Positions 46,739 to 55,306 of a stretch of DNA of 64,000 bases are shown one piece after another (the first letter of the stretch is position 1; every line of letters begins with the position of its first letter). Under the pieces are notes generated by a model. The model saw nothing but the letters and a program-made list of their open reading frames with translations, ran no database searches and was not told the origin of the DNA. The position numbers were made by a program, and so were the translations under genes. Location of the stretch: contig NZ_JACHGO010000001.1 in the NCBI RefSeq assembly GCF_014202345.1, forward strand, positions 558,001-622,000, given 5' to 3'. Source of the stretch: Desulfovibrio intestinalis. GTDB lineage: Bacteria; Desulfobacterota; Desulfovibrionia; Desulfovibrionales; Desulfovibrionaceae.

Positions 46739-47440
46739 GGCGAACATCAAGGGAAGTATTGTTTTTCTAGTCAGAGTGCTTCAGGAGCTTGTCGAACGAC
46801 AGTTTTTGTAAGTTCAACCGTTATGCTTTAGCGGGATGTTCCTCTATTTACCGCCGAATGAGCTTTTGTGTTGTTTTTTTTTAGGTATGCGTTCGGCTGT
46901 TTGCTGGGCAGACACACAAAACGAGTTCCCTTCTGAAAAAAAGGTGGAAAAACTTATTCTATAGGAATAACAGGCCAAAAAGTATGGGCAATTGGGGAGC
47001 ATCTTTGCTTGTTAGTGATTTTTTTAGCAAAAATTTCATTTTGCATTGCCTTTCGGCGTTTCTGATCCCTTGCCTTATAACTGCGCCTGCAGAGATCCCA
47101 GCCTACGACCAACCCTGAATTATGAGTATTGATAGAACTGCGTGTCATTTGCGTGTGTCTATAATGTCGGTCAATACTGCGCAATTTTGCCGGTGTAGGT
47201 ATCTAACTCAAAATTTTTTACAGTCTTGGAATGCGAGGGGCATGTTTGGTACCATAAGCGGGGAGCAGAGTTTGCCGACAGCCTTCATAATAATTACTAG
47301 ATGCGCATAAACAGTTTTTCACCCTTTTTCGCCTATAAGATAATTTTAACCAATCCTGATGAGTTTGCTCATCAGGATCATTTTCAAATAAAAGCAAAGA
47401 ACTTGACACCATGCAATCGTACAAATATATATATGAGGTT
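46739..47440. other. Non-coding gap of about 700 bases before tRNA-Arg
   Basis: AT-rich, no supported gene. It contains an isolated terminator-like hairpin at 47353-47378. A small RNA upstream of that hairpin is possible but I see no promoter that would prove it. Confidence 0.5.
47353..47378 (+). terminator. Isolated terminator-like hairpin
   Basis: An 11-bp stem ATCCTGATGAG / CTCATCAGGAT with a 4-base TTTG loop and CATTTTC after it, 60 bases upstream of tRNA-Arg and more than 600 bases from any upstream stop. Its transcript is unknown. Confidence 0.55.
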
Positions 47441-47517
47441 GCGCTCGTAGCTCAGTTGGATAGAGCGACAGCCTCCTAAGCTGTAGGCCACAAGTTCGAT
47501 TCTTGTCGGGCGCACCA
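47441..47517 (+). tRNA. tRNA-Arg (anticodon CCT)
   Basis: 77 nt with encoded CCA. Acceptor GCGCTCG / CGGGCGC, D-arm AGCTCAGTTGGATAGAGC, anticodon loop CTCCTAA in an ACAGC/GCTGT stem, T-arm with GTTCGAT. It reads AGG codons. A terminator follows at 47526. Confidence 0.96.
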
Positions 47518-47525
47518 GAAAATTC

Positions 47526-47557
47526 AAGGACTTGCGGAATTTCCGTGAGTCCTTTTT
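47526..47557 (+). terminator. Terminator of tRNA-Arg
   Basis: Stem AAGGACT / AGTCCTT with an inner CGGA/TCCG stem, followed by seven T residues, 9 bases after the tRNA. Confidence 0.88.
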
Positions 47558-47694
47558 TTATTCCGCCCAAGGGCTGTGCCGCATTGAAGTAAAAACCTCA
47601 AAAACGCGCTTTAGGCTATAGCCATAGTGAACAATTTCTTTTAGTATTGCCACCCATATTGGCAATGTTTATAGATTACCAAAAGGAGACTGAA

Positions 47695-48510
47695 ATGCCC
47701 CTGAGCTATAAAGAAATGCAGGATCTGCTGATGCGGGAGCTGCGGCTGTATCATTATCCTATCGCTGTAAATTTTTTCAAAGATCAGGCTGATGTGGAAG
47801 CGTTCAAAAAGAAGGCCCGCTATGTTGAGCCCGTCAAGCCGATCACCTTCTGTCAGTGGGAAATAGCCGCCCGCATGCAGGGCCAGACCGTACTGGCGAC
47901 CAAGGAAAATCTGGGCTGTTCCAACTCCCATGTCTCCTTCGGCTGGAAGGACATCGACGATAAAGAAATAAAAACACAGGCCAAGTACTGCAAAGACTTG
48001 GCGCAGGCCGAGCGCTTCATGCGTTCCAAACCCCGTCTGCCGCTGAACTCCATTGTTGCGGTGTCTGTCGCCCCGCTGGGGGATGCCGTCATTCAGCCAG
48101 ATGTTGTGCATTTTTACTGCGACAACATGCAATCCTACCATCTGGCCATTGATTACATGGCGGCAACAGACACCCACCCCCTGCGCCCCATGGTGACCAT
48201 GAGCTCATCCGCTTGCGGCGGGTCTGTATTTACGCACCTTGAGCAGACCATGAACATGTGCCCATCCTGCTCTGGCAGCTACAACTCTGGAAAAACCGAG
48301 CGCGGCGAACTGAACGTGTTCATACCCGGGGCGCACATTGGTCCTACGGTTGAGCGCTTGATGGAACGCATAGCCCAGACCGGGGCCTCATCCATAACAC
48401 GTCCTGGCGATCCTTTCCCCGGCGCTGACATTTGTAAAAACTGTCCGCTGATCGTCTTTAAGAAAAGCGGTAAAGAACCTGAGGCCTGCGCCAGCTGCGC
48501 CAAGGCATAA
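47695..48510 (+). CDS. DUF169 family protein
   Basis: 271 residues from the ATG at 47695 (AAAGGAG upstream). The DUF169 body has the usual layout: MRELRLYHYPIAVNFF, then CQWEIAARMQ and TKENLGCSNSHVSFGW, PLRPMVTMSSSACGGSV. Cysteines are frequent; the C-terminus holds CPSCSG, DICKNCP and CASCAKA, so a metal or Fe-S centre is possible. DUF169 proteins are common in sulfate reducers and other anaerobes; their function is not established. A terminator lies at 48570. It is a single-gene unit. Confidence 0.92.
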   Translation: MPLSYKEMQDLLMRELRLYHYPIAVNFFKDQADVEAFKKKARYVEPVKPITFCQWEIAARMQGQTVLATKENLGCSNSHVSFGWKDIDDKEIKTQAKYCKDLAQAERFMRSKPRLPLNSIVAVSVAPLGDAVIQPDVVHFYCDNMQSYHLAIDYMAATDTHPLRPMVTMSSSACGGSVFTHLEQTMNMCPSCSGSYNSGKTERGELNVFIPGAHIGPTVERLMERIAQTGASSITRPGDPFPGADICKNCPLIVFKKSGKEPEACASCAKA

Positions 48511-48569
48511 AGAAATTTTTTCTTTGCAGAAAGCCAAAGAATAGTTTTTGCTCTTGTTCGCTTCTTTTC

Positions 48570-48604
48570 AATGCCCTTGCGGTAAATCCGTGAGGGCATT
48601 TTTG
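48570..48604 (+). terminator. Terminator after the DUF169 gene
   Basis: Stem AATGCCCT / AGGGCATT with an inner GCGG/CCGT pairing, followed by TTTTTG, about 60 bases after the stop. Confidence 0.8.
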
Positions 48605-48666
48605 TTATCTGATGGCATGGGCCTAGCCCGGCACGACCTAAAGCCTCAAGCACACAGATGGCAAAA

Positions 48667-48694
48667 CCGCCGCCTTCATTTAAGAAGGCGGCGG
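48667..48694 (-). terminator. Terminator of the second porin gene
   Basis: An 11-bp stem CCGCCGCCTTC / GAAGGCGGCGG with a 6-base loop; read leftward it is followed by TTTTGCC. It lies about 80 bases past the porin stop. Confidence 0.88.
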
Positions 48695-48777
48695 CCAAGA
48701 AGCGCACGGGAAGGAATCGCGCGCAGTTGTGGTTTGAATTGCCGGGGCGCGTGCGCCCCGGCGTGTGCAGTCAGGTG

Positions 48778-50403
48778 CTAGAAGCTGTATGCAAAAACAA
48801 GCTGGGCTTTCCAGGCATCTTTTTTATCAAAGCTGCCGTTGCCGCCGCCGCTGTAGTAGCCGTCTTTCTTCCAGGTATCCTGGTCAATCATGTTGACCAC
48901 ATAGCCCAGTTCAAGATTGGCTTCCAGGTTTTCGTAGATCTGCCACTGGTTGATCAAGTTGAATTCCAGCAGTCCATCGTTGGTGGTCAGGTAAGGACCA
49001 TCGCCGCCATAGCCTTCGCTCCAGGAAGAAGCCTCAGCCATATACTTGACCATAGAGGGAGCATTGGTGCCGCCCCAGTAGGCCACGCGCAGGGTGTGCT
49101 TGAGGTCTTCAAGGAAGCTCATGTCTTTCAACTGACCGCCGATGCCCCAGGTGCCAGCATAGGTCATATTCCAGTCAGCAACATCACCGGGGCCAGCGCC
49201 CCAGGCAAGGTTGCCGTCGCCGATGAAAGAGGTAAAGTTGCCAGCGCCCGCGATGGAAGGCATGCGCTCAGAACCATTCTTGATATTGCCATCGTCACCG
49301 GAGCCGTACCAGCCGAAGATGCCGGGAGTAGCCCAGTCCATTTTGTATTCCACCAATGCCTTGACGACAAAGCCCTGACGCTCAGTGCTGCCGCGCACGA
49401 TGTCAGTGTCGCTGCCGCGCTTGCTGACATCAAAGCGGCCCATGCTTTCCACATAGCCGTAGTTGACGTCGAATTCGATGTTCAGGGGATCAAACATGGT
49501 GATGCCCACAGGCAAACCAACCCAGAACATGTTGCCATATTGCTTGCTGGTAGTACGTGAGTCAAGCGGAGTGCCGTTAACGTAGTTGAACCCAGGTGTT
49601 AAGCCAGGAATGGTCAAACCAAGAGCGCCGTCGTTTGTCGCCCAAGGTTCGTTGTCGTCTATGGTTTCAAGGCCGCGCAGAGCATTACGGCCAAGCATGC
49701 CGTACATGGCCCAGGGCGTCACTTCAACACCGTCAAAAGTCATAGGCAGGCTGACGGCAAAGAGGTCCATATTGTCGAGGTAGTTGCTCTTGGCTTTGCT
49801 ATCGCCATTGCCGTAGGTGCTGGCGTTAAAATTGTCATTGACAGGACGCGCCCAAAAAGCGGTAAGGCCAACGTTTTCATTGAATTTATAGTTGGCCACA
49901 ACAGCAGCAACGTCAGCATCCAGAACCGAAGAGCCACCAGCCATATTCGGCAGGGCCAGAGCCTGGATACCCATACGCACTCGCGCGTCAGTCTGGGGAA
50001 TGAGCCAGTCAATATAGGCGTTTTTGAGCTTGATGGCGTTATTGCCATCAGCGCCAAGAGCACCACCTTCATCAGACTTGCCCCAGTTCTGCGTGCCAAT
50101 TTCAAAGTACACAGTACCGGACAGGGCTTCAGAAGCCACTGCGTCCAACTGCAAACGCAGACGCTGAGCCGCACCAAAGGTATCGTTGTCGTTGGTTTTT
50201 TCTTTAGCGCCGTGATTGGGCCCACGGGTGTGTTCAGACAGCGTGGCGTCAGCGAGGCCAAAGCCTACAAGCCATTCGCCCTGAGCTTTAAATTCGATGG
50301 CTTTGGCCCCCCCGGCCACGCCCATCAGCAGACCAGCGGCAAGCAGTGCCACCATGCAGGTCTTTTTGAAGCGTTGCAACCCTTTCCTTTCTTTGGCATT
50401 CAT
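48778..50403 (-). CDS. Outer-membrane porin (second homotrimeric-type member)
   Basis: 541 residues from the ATG at 50403, with GGAGG 7 bases upstream. The signal peptide (with several basic residues before it, ending GGAKAI) leads to a long beta-barrel: IEFKAQGEWLVGFG at the start, GALGADGNNAIKLKNAYIDW, GSGDDGNIKNGSERMPSIAG and a terminal LVFAYSF. It shares these blocks with the porin at 5625. A longer in-frame extension upstream is not signal-like and is rejected. It forms a diffusion pore in the outer membrane. The gene order places a metal-binding-like STAS protein upstream, on the same strand. Confidence 0.92.
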   Translation of the reverse strand: MNAKERKGLQRFKKTCMVALLAAGLLMGVAGGAKAIEFKAQGEWLVGFGLADATLSEHTRGPNHGAKEKTNDNDTFGAAQRLRLQLDAVASEALSGTVYFEIGTQNWGKSDEGGALGADGNNAIKLKNAYIDWLIPQTDARVRMGIQALALPNMAGGSSVLDADVAAVVANYKFNENVGLTAFWARPVNDNFNASTYGNGDSKAKSNYLDNMDLFAVSLPMTFDGVEVTPWAMYGMLGRNALRGLETIDDNEPWATNDGALGLTIPGLTPGFNYVNGTPLDSRTTSKQYGNMFWVGLPVGITMFDPLNIEFDVNYGYVESMGRFDVSKRGSDTDIVRGSTERQGFVVKALVEYKMDWATPGIFGWYGSGDDGNIKNGSERMPSIAGAGNFTSFIGDGNLAWGAGPGDVADWNMTYAGTWGIGGQLKDMSFLEDLKHTLRVAYWGGTNAPSMVKYMAEASSWSEGYGGDGPYLTTNDGLLEFNLINQWQIYENLEANLELGYVVNMIDQDTWKKDGYYSGGGNGSFDKKDAWKAQLVFAYSF

Positions 50404-50572
50404 ACCATTTCCTCCAGTTATGGTTTTCGCGGCTGCGGCATTGGGTAAACCAATACCTTGTCGCGTTGTGAGCCTGATCTGTGCGATCCCAGTAAGGTAC
50501 GTGTGCGGTTCATTCGCTTGCAGTGGAAATGCAGTACTCTTGTTCCAGGCGCACTTTAGAGGTTGAGAGTTA

Positions 50573-51016
50573 TCAATTATGATTTGTGTGCCCATGATGA
50601 GCGTGGTGATCGTCATGTGAATGATCGTGTTTGTGCTGTCCGCCTTTATGATGTCCACATTTGCAATTGGCGCAGTTGCCTTTGCAAACGTGCTTTTTTT
50701 CTTGCTGGATGAGCACACGATTGCCGCTAACGGCCATATCAAAGCCGCTTTTGCCTTTAAAGATTACCTGCTCTTTGTTGAATCCGTTGAGAAGTAGAGA
50801 GCTTTTCAGAATATCCACCGCTGAAGGATTGGGGCGGTGAACTTGGCGCACATCAATGAATATGCGTTTACAATTCATGTGATTATGCTGCAGGAGGGCA
50901 ATTACGGCATCGGCCTGAGGAGAATCAAACTGATCGTTGAGGCTGATGTGGAGGTTGTCGTGACTGAAGCGGTGAGTAACGTCTGAGTTCAAAGTGGAAC
51001 TACCATTATGCGCCAT
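50573..51016 (-). CDS. STAS-like protein with Cys/His-rich metal-binding tail
   Basis: 147 residues. The first 105 have an alternating strand/helix pattern (KRIFIDVRQVHRPNPSAVDI, then GFNKEQVIFKGKSG) resembling a small STAS-like domain. From about residue 108 the tail reads CKGNCANCKCGHH and then about 14 histidines with Asp and Lys, a likely site for Zn, Ni, Co or Cu. GGAGG lies 5 bases before the ATG. The promoter region has an AT-rich palindrome at 51101-51114. The combination is unfamiliar to me. It may buffer metals or sense them. Confidence 0.8.
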   Translation of the reverse strand: MAHNGSSTLNSDVTHRFSHDNLHISLNDQFDSPQADAVIALLQHNHMNCKRIFIDVRQVHRPNPSAVDILKSSLLLNGFNKEQVIFKGKSGFDMAVSGNRVLIQQEKKHVCKGNCANCKCGHHKGGQHKHDHSHDDHHAHHGHTNHN

Positions 51017-51100
51017 GCTTTCCTCCGAAATGCGTTATTGGCATGGCGCACATTGTCATGATTGAAAATCGATGTCAACAGAAATGAAATTCTTTTTCAA

Positions 51101-51114
51101 ATAATAATTATTAT
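51101..51114. promoter_or_regulatory. AT-rich palindrome upstream of the His-tail gene
   Basis: ATAATAATTATTAT is a perfect even palindrome 85 bases before the start. It resembles Fur/Zur-type operators in base composition but not in exact spacing, so a metal-dependent repressor is only a suggestion. Confidence 0.3.
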
Positions 51115-51225
51115 GATATGAAATTCTAGCTAATTAGTGTGATGCTAGTTGCCTCAATTTTTGTAGGCGGGTTGTTCAACAATTAGCTAGATTATTTATT
51201 CTTGCATAATCCATCAGCAGTGGGC

Positions 51226-51260
51226 AGAAAAAGCCGCCACCTTATATAAGGCGGCGGCTT
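51226..51260 (-). terminator. Terminator after the yhaN-like gene
   Basis: Stem AAGCCGCC..CCTT / AAGG..GGCGGCTT around ATAT with one mismatched base pair; read leftward it ends in five T residues. It is about 30 bases past the stop. Confidence 0.85.
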
Positions 51261-51289
51261 CAAATAATGCGCTATGTGGAACAACAGTG

Positions 51290-54200
51290 TCAGGCGGCCC
51301 AGATCTGACCTTGCTCTACATGAAAAAGTGCTGCCGTAGGCTCTGCTTTGCGCAGAAGCTCTACCATGTGGGGCTGGCATGTAAAATACAGGAGTTGATG
51401 CCCGTTACTGCTTCCAGCATCAGTCAAATCCACAAAAGCACGGGCTGTACGCTCAGCTCTTTGGGGGTCAAAGTTGACGAGTACTTCATCCATAATTATG
51501 GGCAGGGGCAGGGCGTGAGCTGCGTGGTTTTTGATGTAAGCCAGGCGGAGCGCAAGGTAGGCCTGTTCGCGTGCGCCTCTGCTAAGGTTTTCCGGAGCAA
51601 GGGCTTCACCCTGTGCAGGCAGGATACTTAAGGTCTTGTCCTCAAGTGATGCGCTTATACCCAACCAGCGCCGCCCTGTAATGCGTGCAAAAATTTCTGA
51701 AGCGAGGCGAATAACCTCAGGTTGCCGTTCTCGCTCAAAATTGTTTTTTGCTGCTTCAAGAATCGCCCGCGCCAATGCCTTGCGGCTCCAGTCAAAAGCC
51801 ATGCGTTGCATGCTTTCTTCCAGCGTGGCAGCTTCCTGCTGCAGTTGCGCCAACTCATCGTTATGAGACAGGGCTTCGACGCCAGAGCGTAGCGTACTCA
51901 CTCTGTCGCCCAATTCCTGTTCTCTGTCCTGAAGTTGAGCTAGCTCATCTTTAATGTTGGTACAGCGTTTTTCCTGCGTTTCTTGACTTTCAGTTTCAAA
52001 TTGAGCCAAAAATTCTTCCAGGGGGCACTTATCGGCAGCCAACCGCAAAGCGTCTTCAAGATCAACCTTGCGGTGGGCAAGGTTACGCTGTTCTTCATGC
52101 CGGGCGGCCTGTCGCAAGAAATCTTCAGAATCCACAGCACTGGCCAGGGCCAAAAGACTGCGTTCTGCGTGCGCGGCTGAATCCAGTGCGGCCTCTGCAG
52201 CCCGAGCTTCGCTTACTAGCTCCGCCAGTTCCTGGTCCAGACCGTGCCGACGGGTCTGCGCAATGGCCATATCTTCTGCCGCCTCGAGAGTGGCGTCAAG
52301 GCTGGCCAGCCAATCAGGTTCTTCGTTACTGTCGATTACGGGAGATCGGTTCAGGCTGACAAGCAGCTGAGACAAGGGATCGCGCAGGGCAGCCAATTCT
52401 GCCAGGCTTTGCGCCTGCTCCAGATGGGCGCGCTCGAGTGCGGATTCCGCAGCCAGACAATTTTCCATATACTTGAAAGCTTCGCGAACCGTTTCCGGGT
52501 CAAGATCCGTACCCAGCCCAAGTCCTTCAAGACAATGTGCCCATTGGCTGCGAGCCGTGTTAAGGCGTTCTTCAGCCGCACGCAGCTCGTTTGTGGCTTC
52601 GTTTTGCCTTGTTCTGCTGCGCTGCCTGTCGTTTTCAGCATTTTGCAACGCAGCCTCGGCCTTGATGCGCTGTTCACGGGCGGCATCTGCTTCCCGGCAG
52701 GATTCCAGTATCTGTCGGGCGGTTTCTGCAAGTATATCTGAAAGGCTTTCTTCCGTTTGCAACGAACTTGCAGTATCGGTCACAGTTGGAAGGCGTTCCG
52801 CCACTGCGGCGACTTGGCGCATGCGTTCTTCAGTTCGCGCAAGGTCATCTTCAAGGGATTTGAGTTCAGCTTGAGCAGCAGCCACGCCACTAAATGCCAG
52901 CCGCGCTGATTCTGCTCTGGCAAAAAAGGCCGCAGCGCCCTCAGGGGCAGGAACGTTGCCAACTTTGAGCGTAAGCATAAACTCATGCCAACGGCGCCGG
53001 GTTTGTTGCACGACTCCTTCAACTTCCTGACACAGTGCCTGACGTCTGCTTACCTCGGTACGAGCGAGGTCTGTCGCACGCTTGAGGCCTTCCATATCCT
53101 TTCGCGCCCGCTCTTCATGAAAGCACTGTTCGCGTTCTCTTTCCAGCAGCACTTCGGTAGCTTCAAGAGTGACCATATCCATGCTCTGAACGTGTGCAGT
53201 CTGGCAGAGTTGCCGTGCCTGCTCTTCGAGTTCAGCCACATGGTTGGCACATGTTTCGCGGCGGTTCTGAAGGTTGGTCAGCTCTTTTTTGCGACGCTTC
53301 GCTTCAGGACCGTTGTGCGGCAGGCCGCCAGCCAAAAAGCCCACGCCACAGAGCAAAATAAGGTAGCCAGACCAAAGGTTGACGGGCAAATCCATGCCCT
53401 CTGCCAGCGAGATGGTCGTGAGGCCAAGACGCCAGTATGTAAGCAGCATGCCGACGCCAGCTACAAAGAAAATCAACCCCAAAATCAGGAGAGGAAGATT
53501 TTTGACACTCTTGACAGGCGGCTCGTTTTCCAGTCGCGCGTCCACTTCATCCAGTCTTTGCCTTTCTGTGCCGAGTGATGAAGACAGGGCGCGCAAAGAA
53601 CGTAACGCTGCTGTGCGTCCATCAAGATCTTCGCGTGTGGGGCCATTTTTACCTCTTTGTTCTTCGCGCAGGGCATCCATCCGGCCTTTGACAGAAGCCA
53701 TCTGCTCTTCAGCTTGCTGTACTGCCAGGGCTGCTTCAGAGGCATGCTCCAGCCGTTCCTGTACACTGGCCGCCAGTTCCAGAGCTTCATCTTGCCGGGT
53801 CAGCAGCGCGTCGAGTGTGGCGACAGCAGTGTCACTGGCATCTGTAGCGCCTACGCCAGAAAGCCTCAGTGGGGTAAGAGCACGAGCAAACGTCGTGCGG
53901 GCTTCTTGCACTGCACGTTGCCGCAATGGTATCTGGCGGCGCGCTTCTTCCTGCCGGGTCAAAGCCTGACGCAAAGTGTCCCGCTGATCGTCGTCAAGTG
54001 CAGCTACCGGTGTAGGCAATACGGCAAGATCTTTCTGGAAAGAGGCCACATCACGCTCGGCTGTTTCCACCTCGCGATTGCATTGGTTCAATGTGTCCAC
54101 TGCGGCCTGATGGGCTGAAACCGACGCCGTCATTTCGCGGGCTTGTTTTTCAAGATCCTCGCGGGCAAAAAGCGAGCGGTCGGTTTGACGGATGCGGTCA

Positions 54201-55306
54201 CAACTCCAGTCAGGGCCAAGGCGCGCAAGTTCTCGGGCAAGGTCTTCCTCTGCGCGACGGCAGCGGTCCTTCTGCGCAGGCAGCGCAGTTGACGCCTGAC
54301 GGAAGCCGCTTTTGCGCTCGGCCATGCGTCGCAGTGCTGGCAGGGCGTCCAGCAGTGGTAAATCAAGTTGCACCGCATCGCGGCGTTCACGCATGAGGTT
54401 CAGTTTTTCGGTGCGGGCGGCCAAATGGCGTTCGCAGATTTCGCGGGCTTCTTGAGCACGGGCCAGGCGGGCCTGCCCGTCTTCAGGAAAAGTTTCATTG
54501 ACAGGACCAAGCCGCTCCAGGGCAGCGCAGACCATACGCCACTCATTCCATTGGAGCCAAACGCCCAAACGCCGTTCGAGCAATCGCCTTTCTTCTTCCA
54601 ACTGGGCCTTATAGCCGCGCGCTGCAACCAACTCTTCGCGTTTTTCATCCAATTCTCTGGCCAGTTCGTCAAATCCGGCTTGCTGCTGACGCAGTTCGGC
54701 CATGCGCTGACGCAGGTCGTTGAGCTGTTTGAGGGCCTGATTGAGAGGAGGTTTGCTACCGCCAGATTTAAAAATTTCGTCGTTCTGTTTTTTCAGGATG
54801 TTGAGTACTTCGCCAGGGGCGCGCAGGCCAGGGCCAAAGCTGGCCCCATACAGAGCGTGCCGCACGCTTTCTCCGGTGAGGTTGCCCATATGCTCCAGCT
54901 CGGTGAGGCTGAAGCCGAAGACATTACGGTAAACATCGCGGCTGACACCTGAGAGCAGCCGGCGCAAAACATCTTCATCAAGCGGTTTACCCTGATTGTC
55001 TGTGAGAGAGACCTGCCCGTTTGCCCCGCCGCCGGGGCGGCGCGTAAGGCGCATCAGTGAGTCTTCACCAGTATATAGTGTCAGGCTGCCACCCGCGCTG
55101 CCGCCGCGAAGCGCGCCAGGTATGAGCTTTCCTTCTTTACTGTTGGGAGCTGGATACCCTGCCAGTGTCGAGCGCAAGAATTCCAGGCATGTAGACTTGC
55201 CTGCTTCGTTTTCACCCAAAAAAATGGAAAGACCGGGGCCAAGACCTTCTACAGTCACATCAGAAAAAATGCCGAATCCGTCCATATGAAAGGACTGGAT
55301 ATACAT
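51290..55306 (-). CDS. YhaN-like AAA ATPase (SMC/Rad50-like)
   Basis: 1338 residues. The N-terminus has the Rad50-like Walker A GENEAGKST (about 32-40), with MYIQSFHMDGFGIFSDV at the very start. Two long coiled-coil arms follow, and between them about residues 605-670 carry two membrane segments (LPLLILGLIFFVAGVGMLL, LWSGYLILLCGVGFLAGGL). The C-terminus has the signature LSRGAREQAYLALRLA and Walker B LPIIMDEVLVNFD. This is the architecture of Bacillus YhaN, with membrane anchoring. The preceding gene encodes the YhaO-type phosphoesterase; frames overlap by one base. They probably form an SbcCD-like DNA-end processing complex. Confidence 0.9.
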   Translation of the reverse strand: MYIQSFHMDGFGIFSDVTVEGLGPGLSIFLGENEAGKSTCLEFLRSTLAGYPAPNSKEGKLIPGALRGGSAGGSLTLYTGEDSLMRLTRRPGGGANGQVSLTDNQGKPLDEDVLRRLLSGVSRDVYRNVFGFSLTELEHMGNLTGESVRHALYGASFGPGLRAPGEVLNILKKQNDEIFKSGGSKPPLNQALKQLNDLRQRMAELRQQQAGFDELARELDEKREELVAARGYKAQLEEERRLLERRLGVWLQWNEWRMVCAALERLGPVNETFPEDGQARLARAQEAREICERHLAARTEKLNLMRERRDAVQLDLPLLDALPALRRMAERKSGFRQASTALPAQKDRCRRAEEDLARELARLGPDWSCDRIRQTDRSLFAREDLEKQAREMTASVSAHQAAVDTLNQCNREVETAERDVASFQKDLAVLPTPVAALDDDQRDTLRQALTRQEEARRQIPLRQRAVQEARTTFARALTPLRLSGVGATDASDTAVATLDALLTRQDEALELAASVQERLEHASEAALAVQQAEEQMASVKGRMDALREEQRGKNGPTREDLDGRTAALRSLRALSSSLGTERQRLDEVDARLENEPPVKSVKNLPLLILGLIFFVAGVGMLLTYWRLGLTTISLAEGMDLPVNLWSGYLILLCGVGFLAGGLPHNGPEAKRRKKELTNLQNRRETCANHVAELEEQARQLCQTAHVQSMDMVTLEATEVLLEREREQCFHEERARKDMEGLKRATDLARTEVSRRQALCQEVEGVVQQTRRRWHEFMLTLKVGNVPAPEGAAAFFARAESARLAFSGVAAAQAELKSLEDDLARTEERMRQVAAVAERLPTVTDTASSLQTEESLSDILAETARQILESCREADAAREQRIKAEAALQNAENDRQRSRTRQNEATNELRAAEERLNTARSQWAHCLEGLGLGTDLDPETVREAFKYMENCLAAESALERAHLEQAQSLAELAALRDPLSQLLVSLNRSPVIDSNEEPDWLASLDATLEAAEDMAIAQTRRHGLDQELAELVSEARAAEAALDSAAHAERSLLALASAVDSEDFLRQAARHEEQRNLAHRKVDLEDALRLAADKCPLEEFLAQFETESQETQEKRCTNIKDELAQLQDREQELGDRVSTLRSGVEALSHNDELAQLQQEAATLEESMQRMAFDWSRKALARAILEAAKNNFERERQPEVIRLASEIFARITGRRWLGISASLEDKTLSILPAQGEALAPENLSRGAREQAYLALRLAYIKNHAAHALPLPIIMDEVLVNFDPQRAERTARAFVDLTDAGSSNGHQLLYFTCQPHMVELLRKAEPTAALFHVEQGQIWAA

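Noticed and set aside
47441..47517. tRNA-Arg as an integration site
   Set aside because: Followed directly by its own terminator and a housekeeping-like DUF169 gene; no integrase or att duplicate seen.
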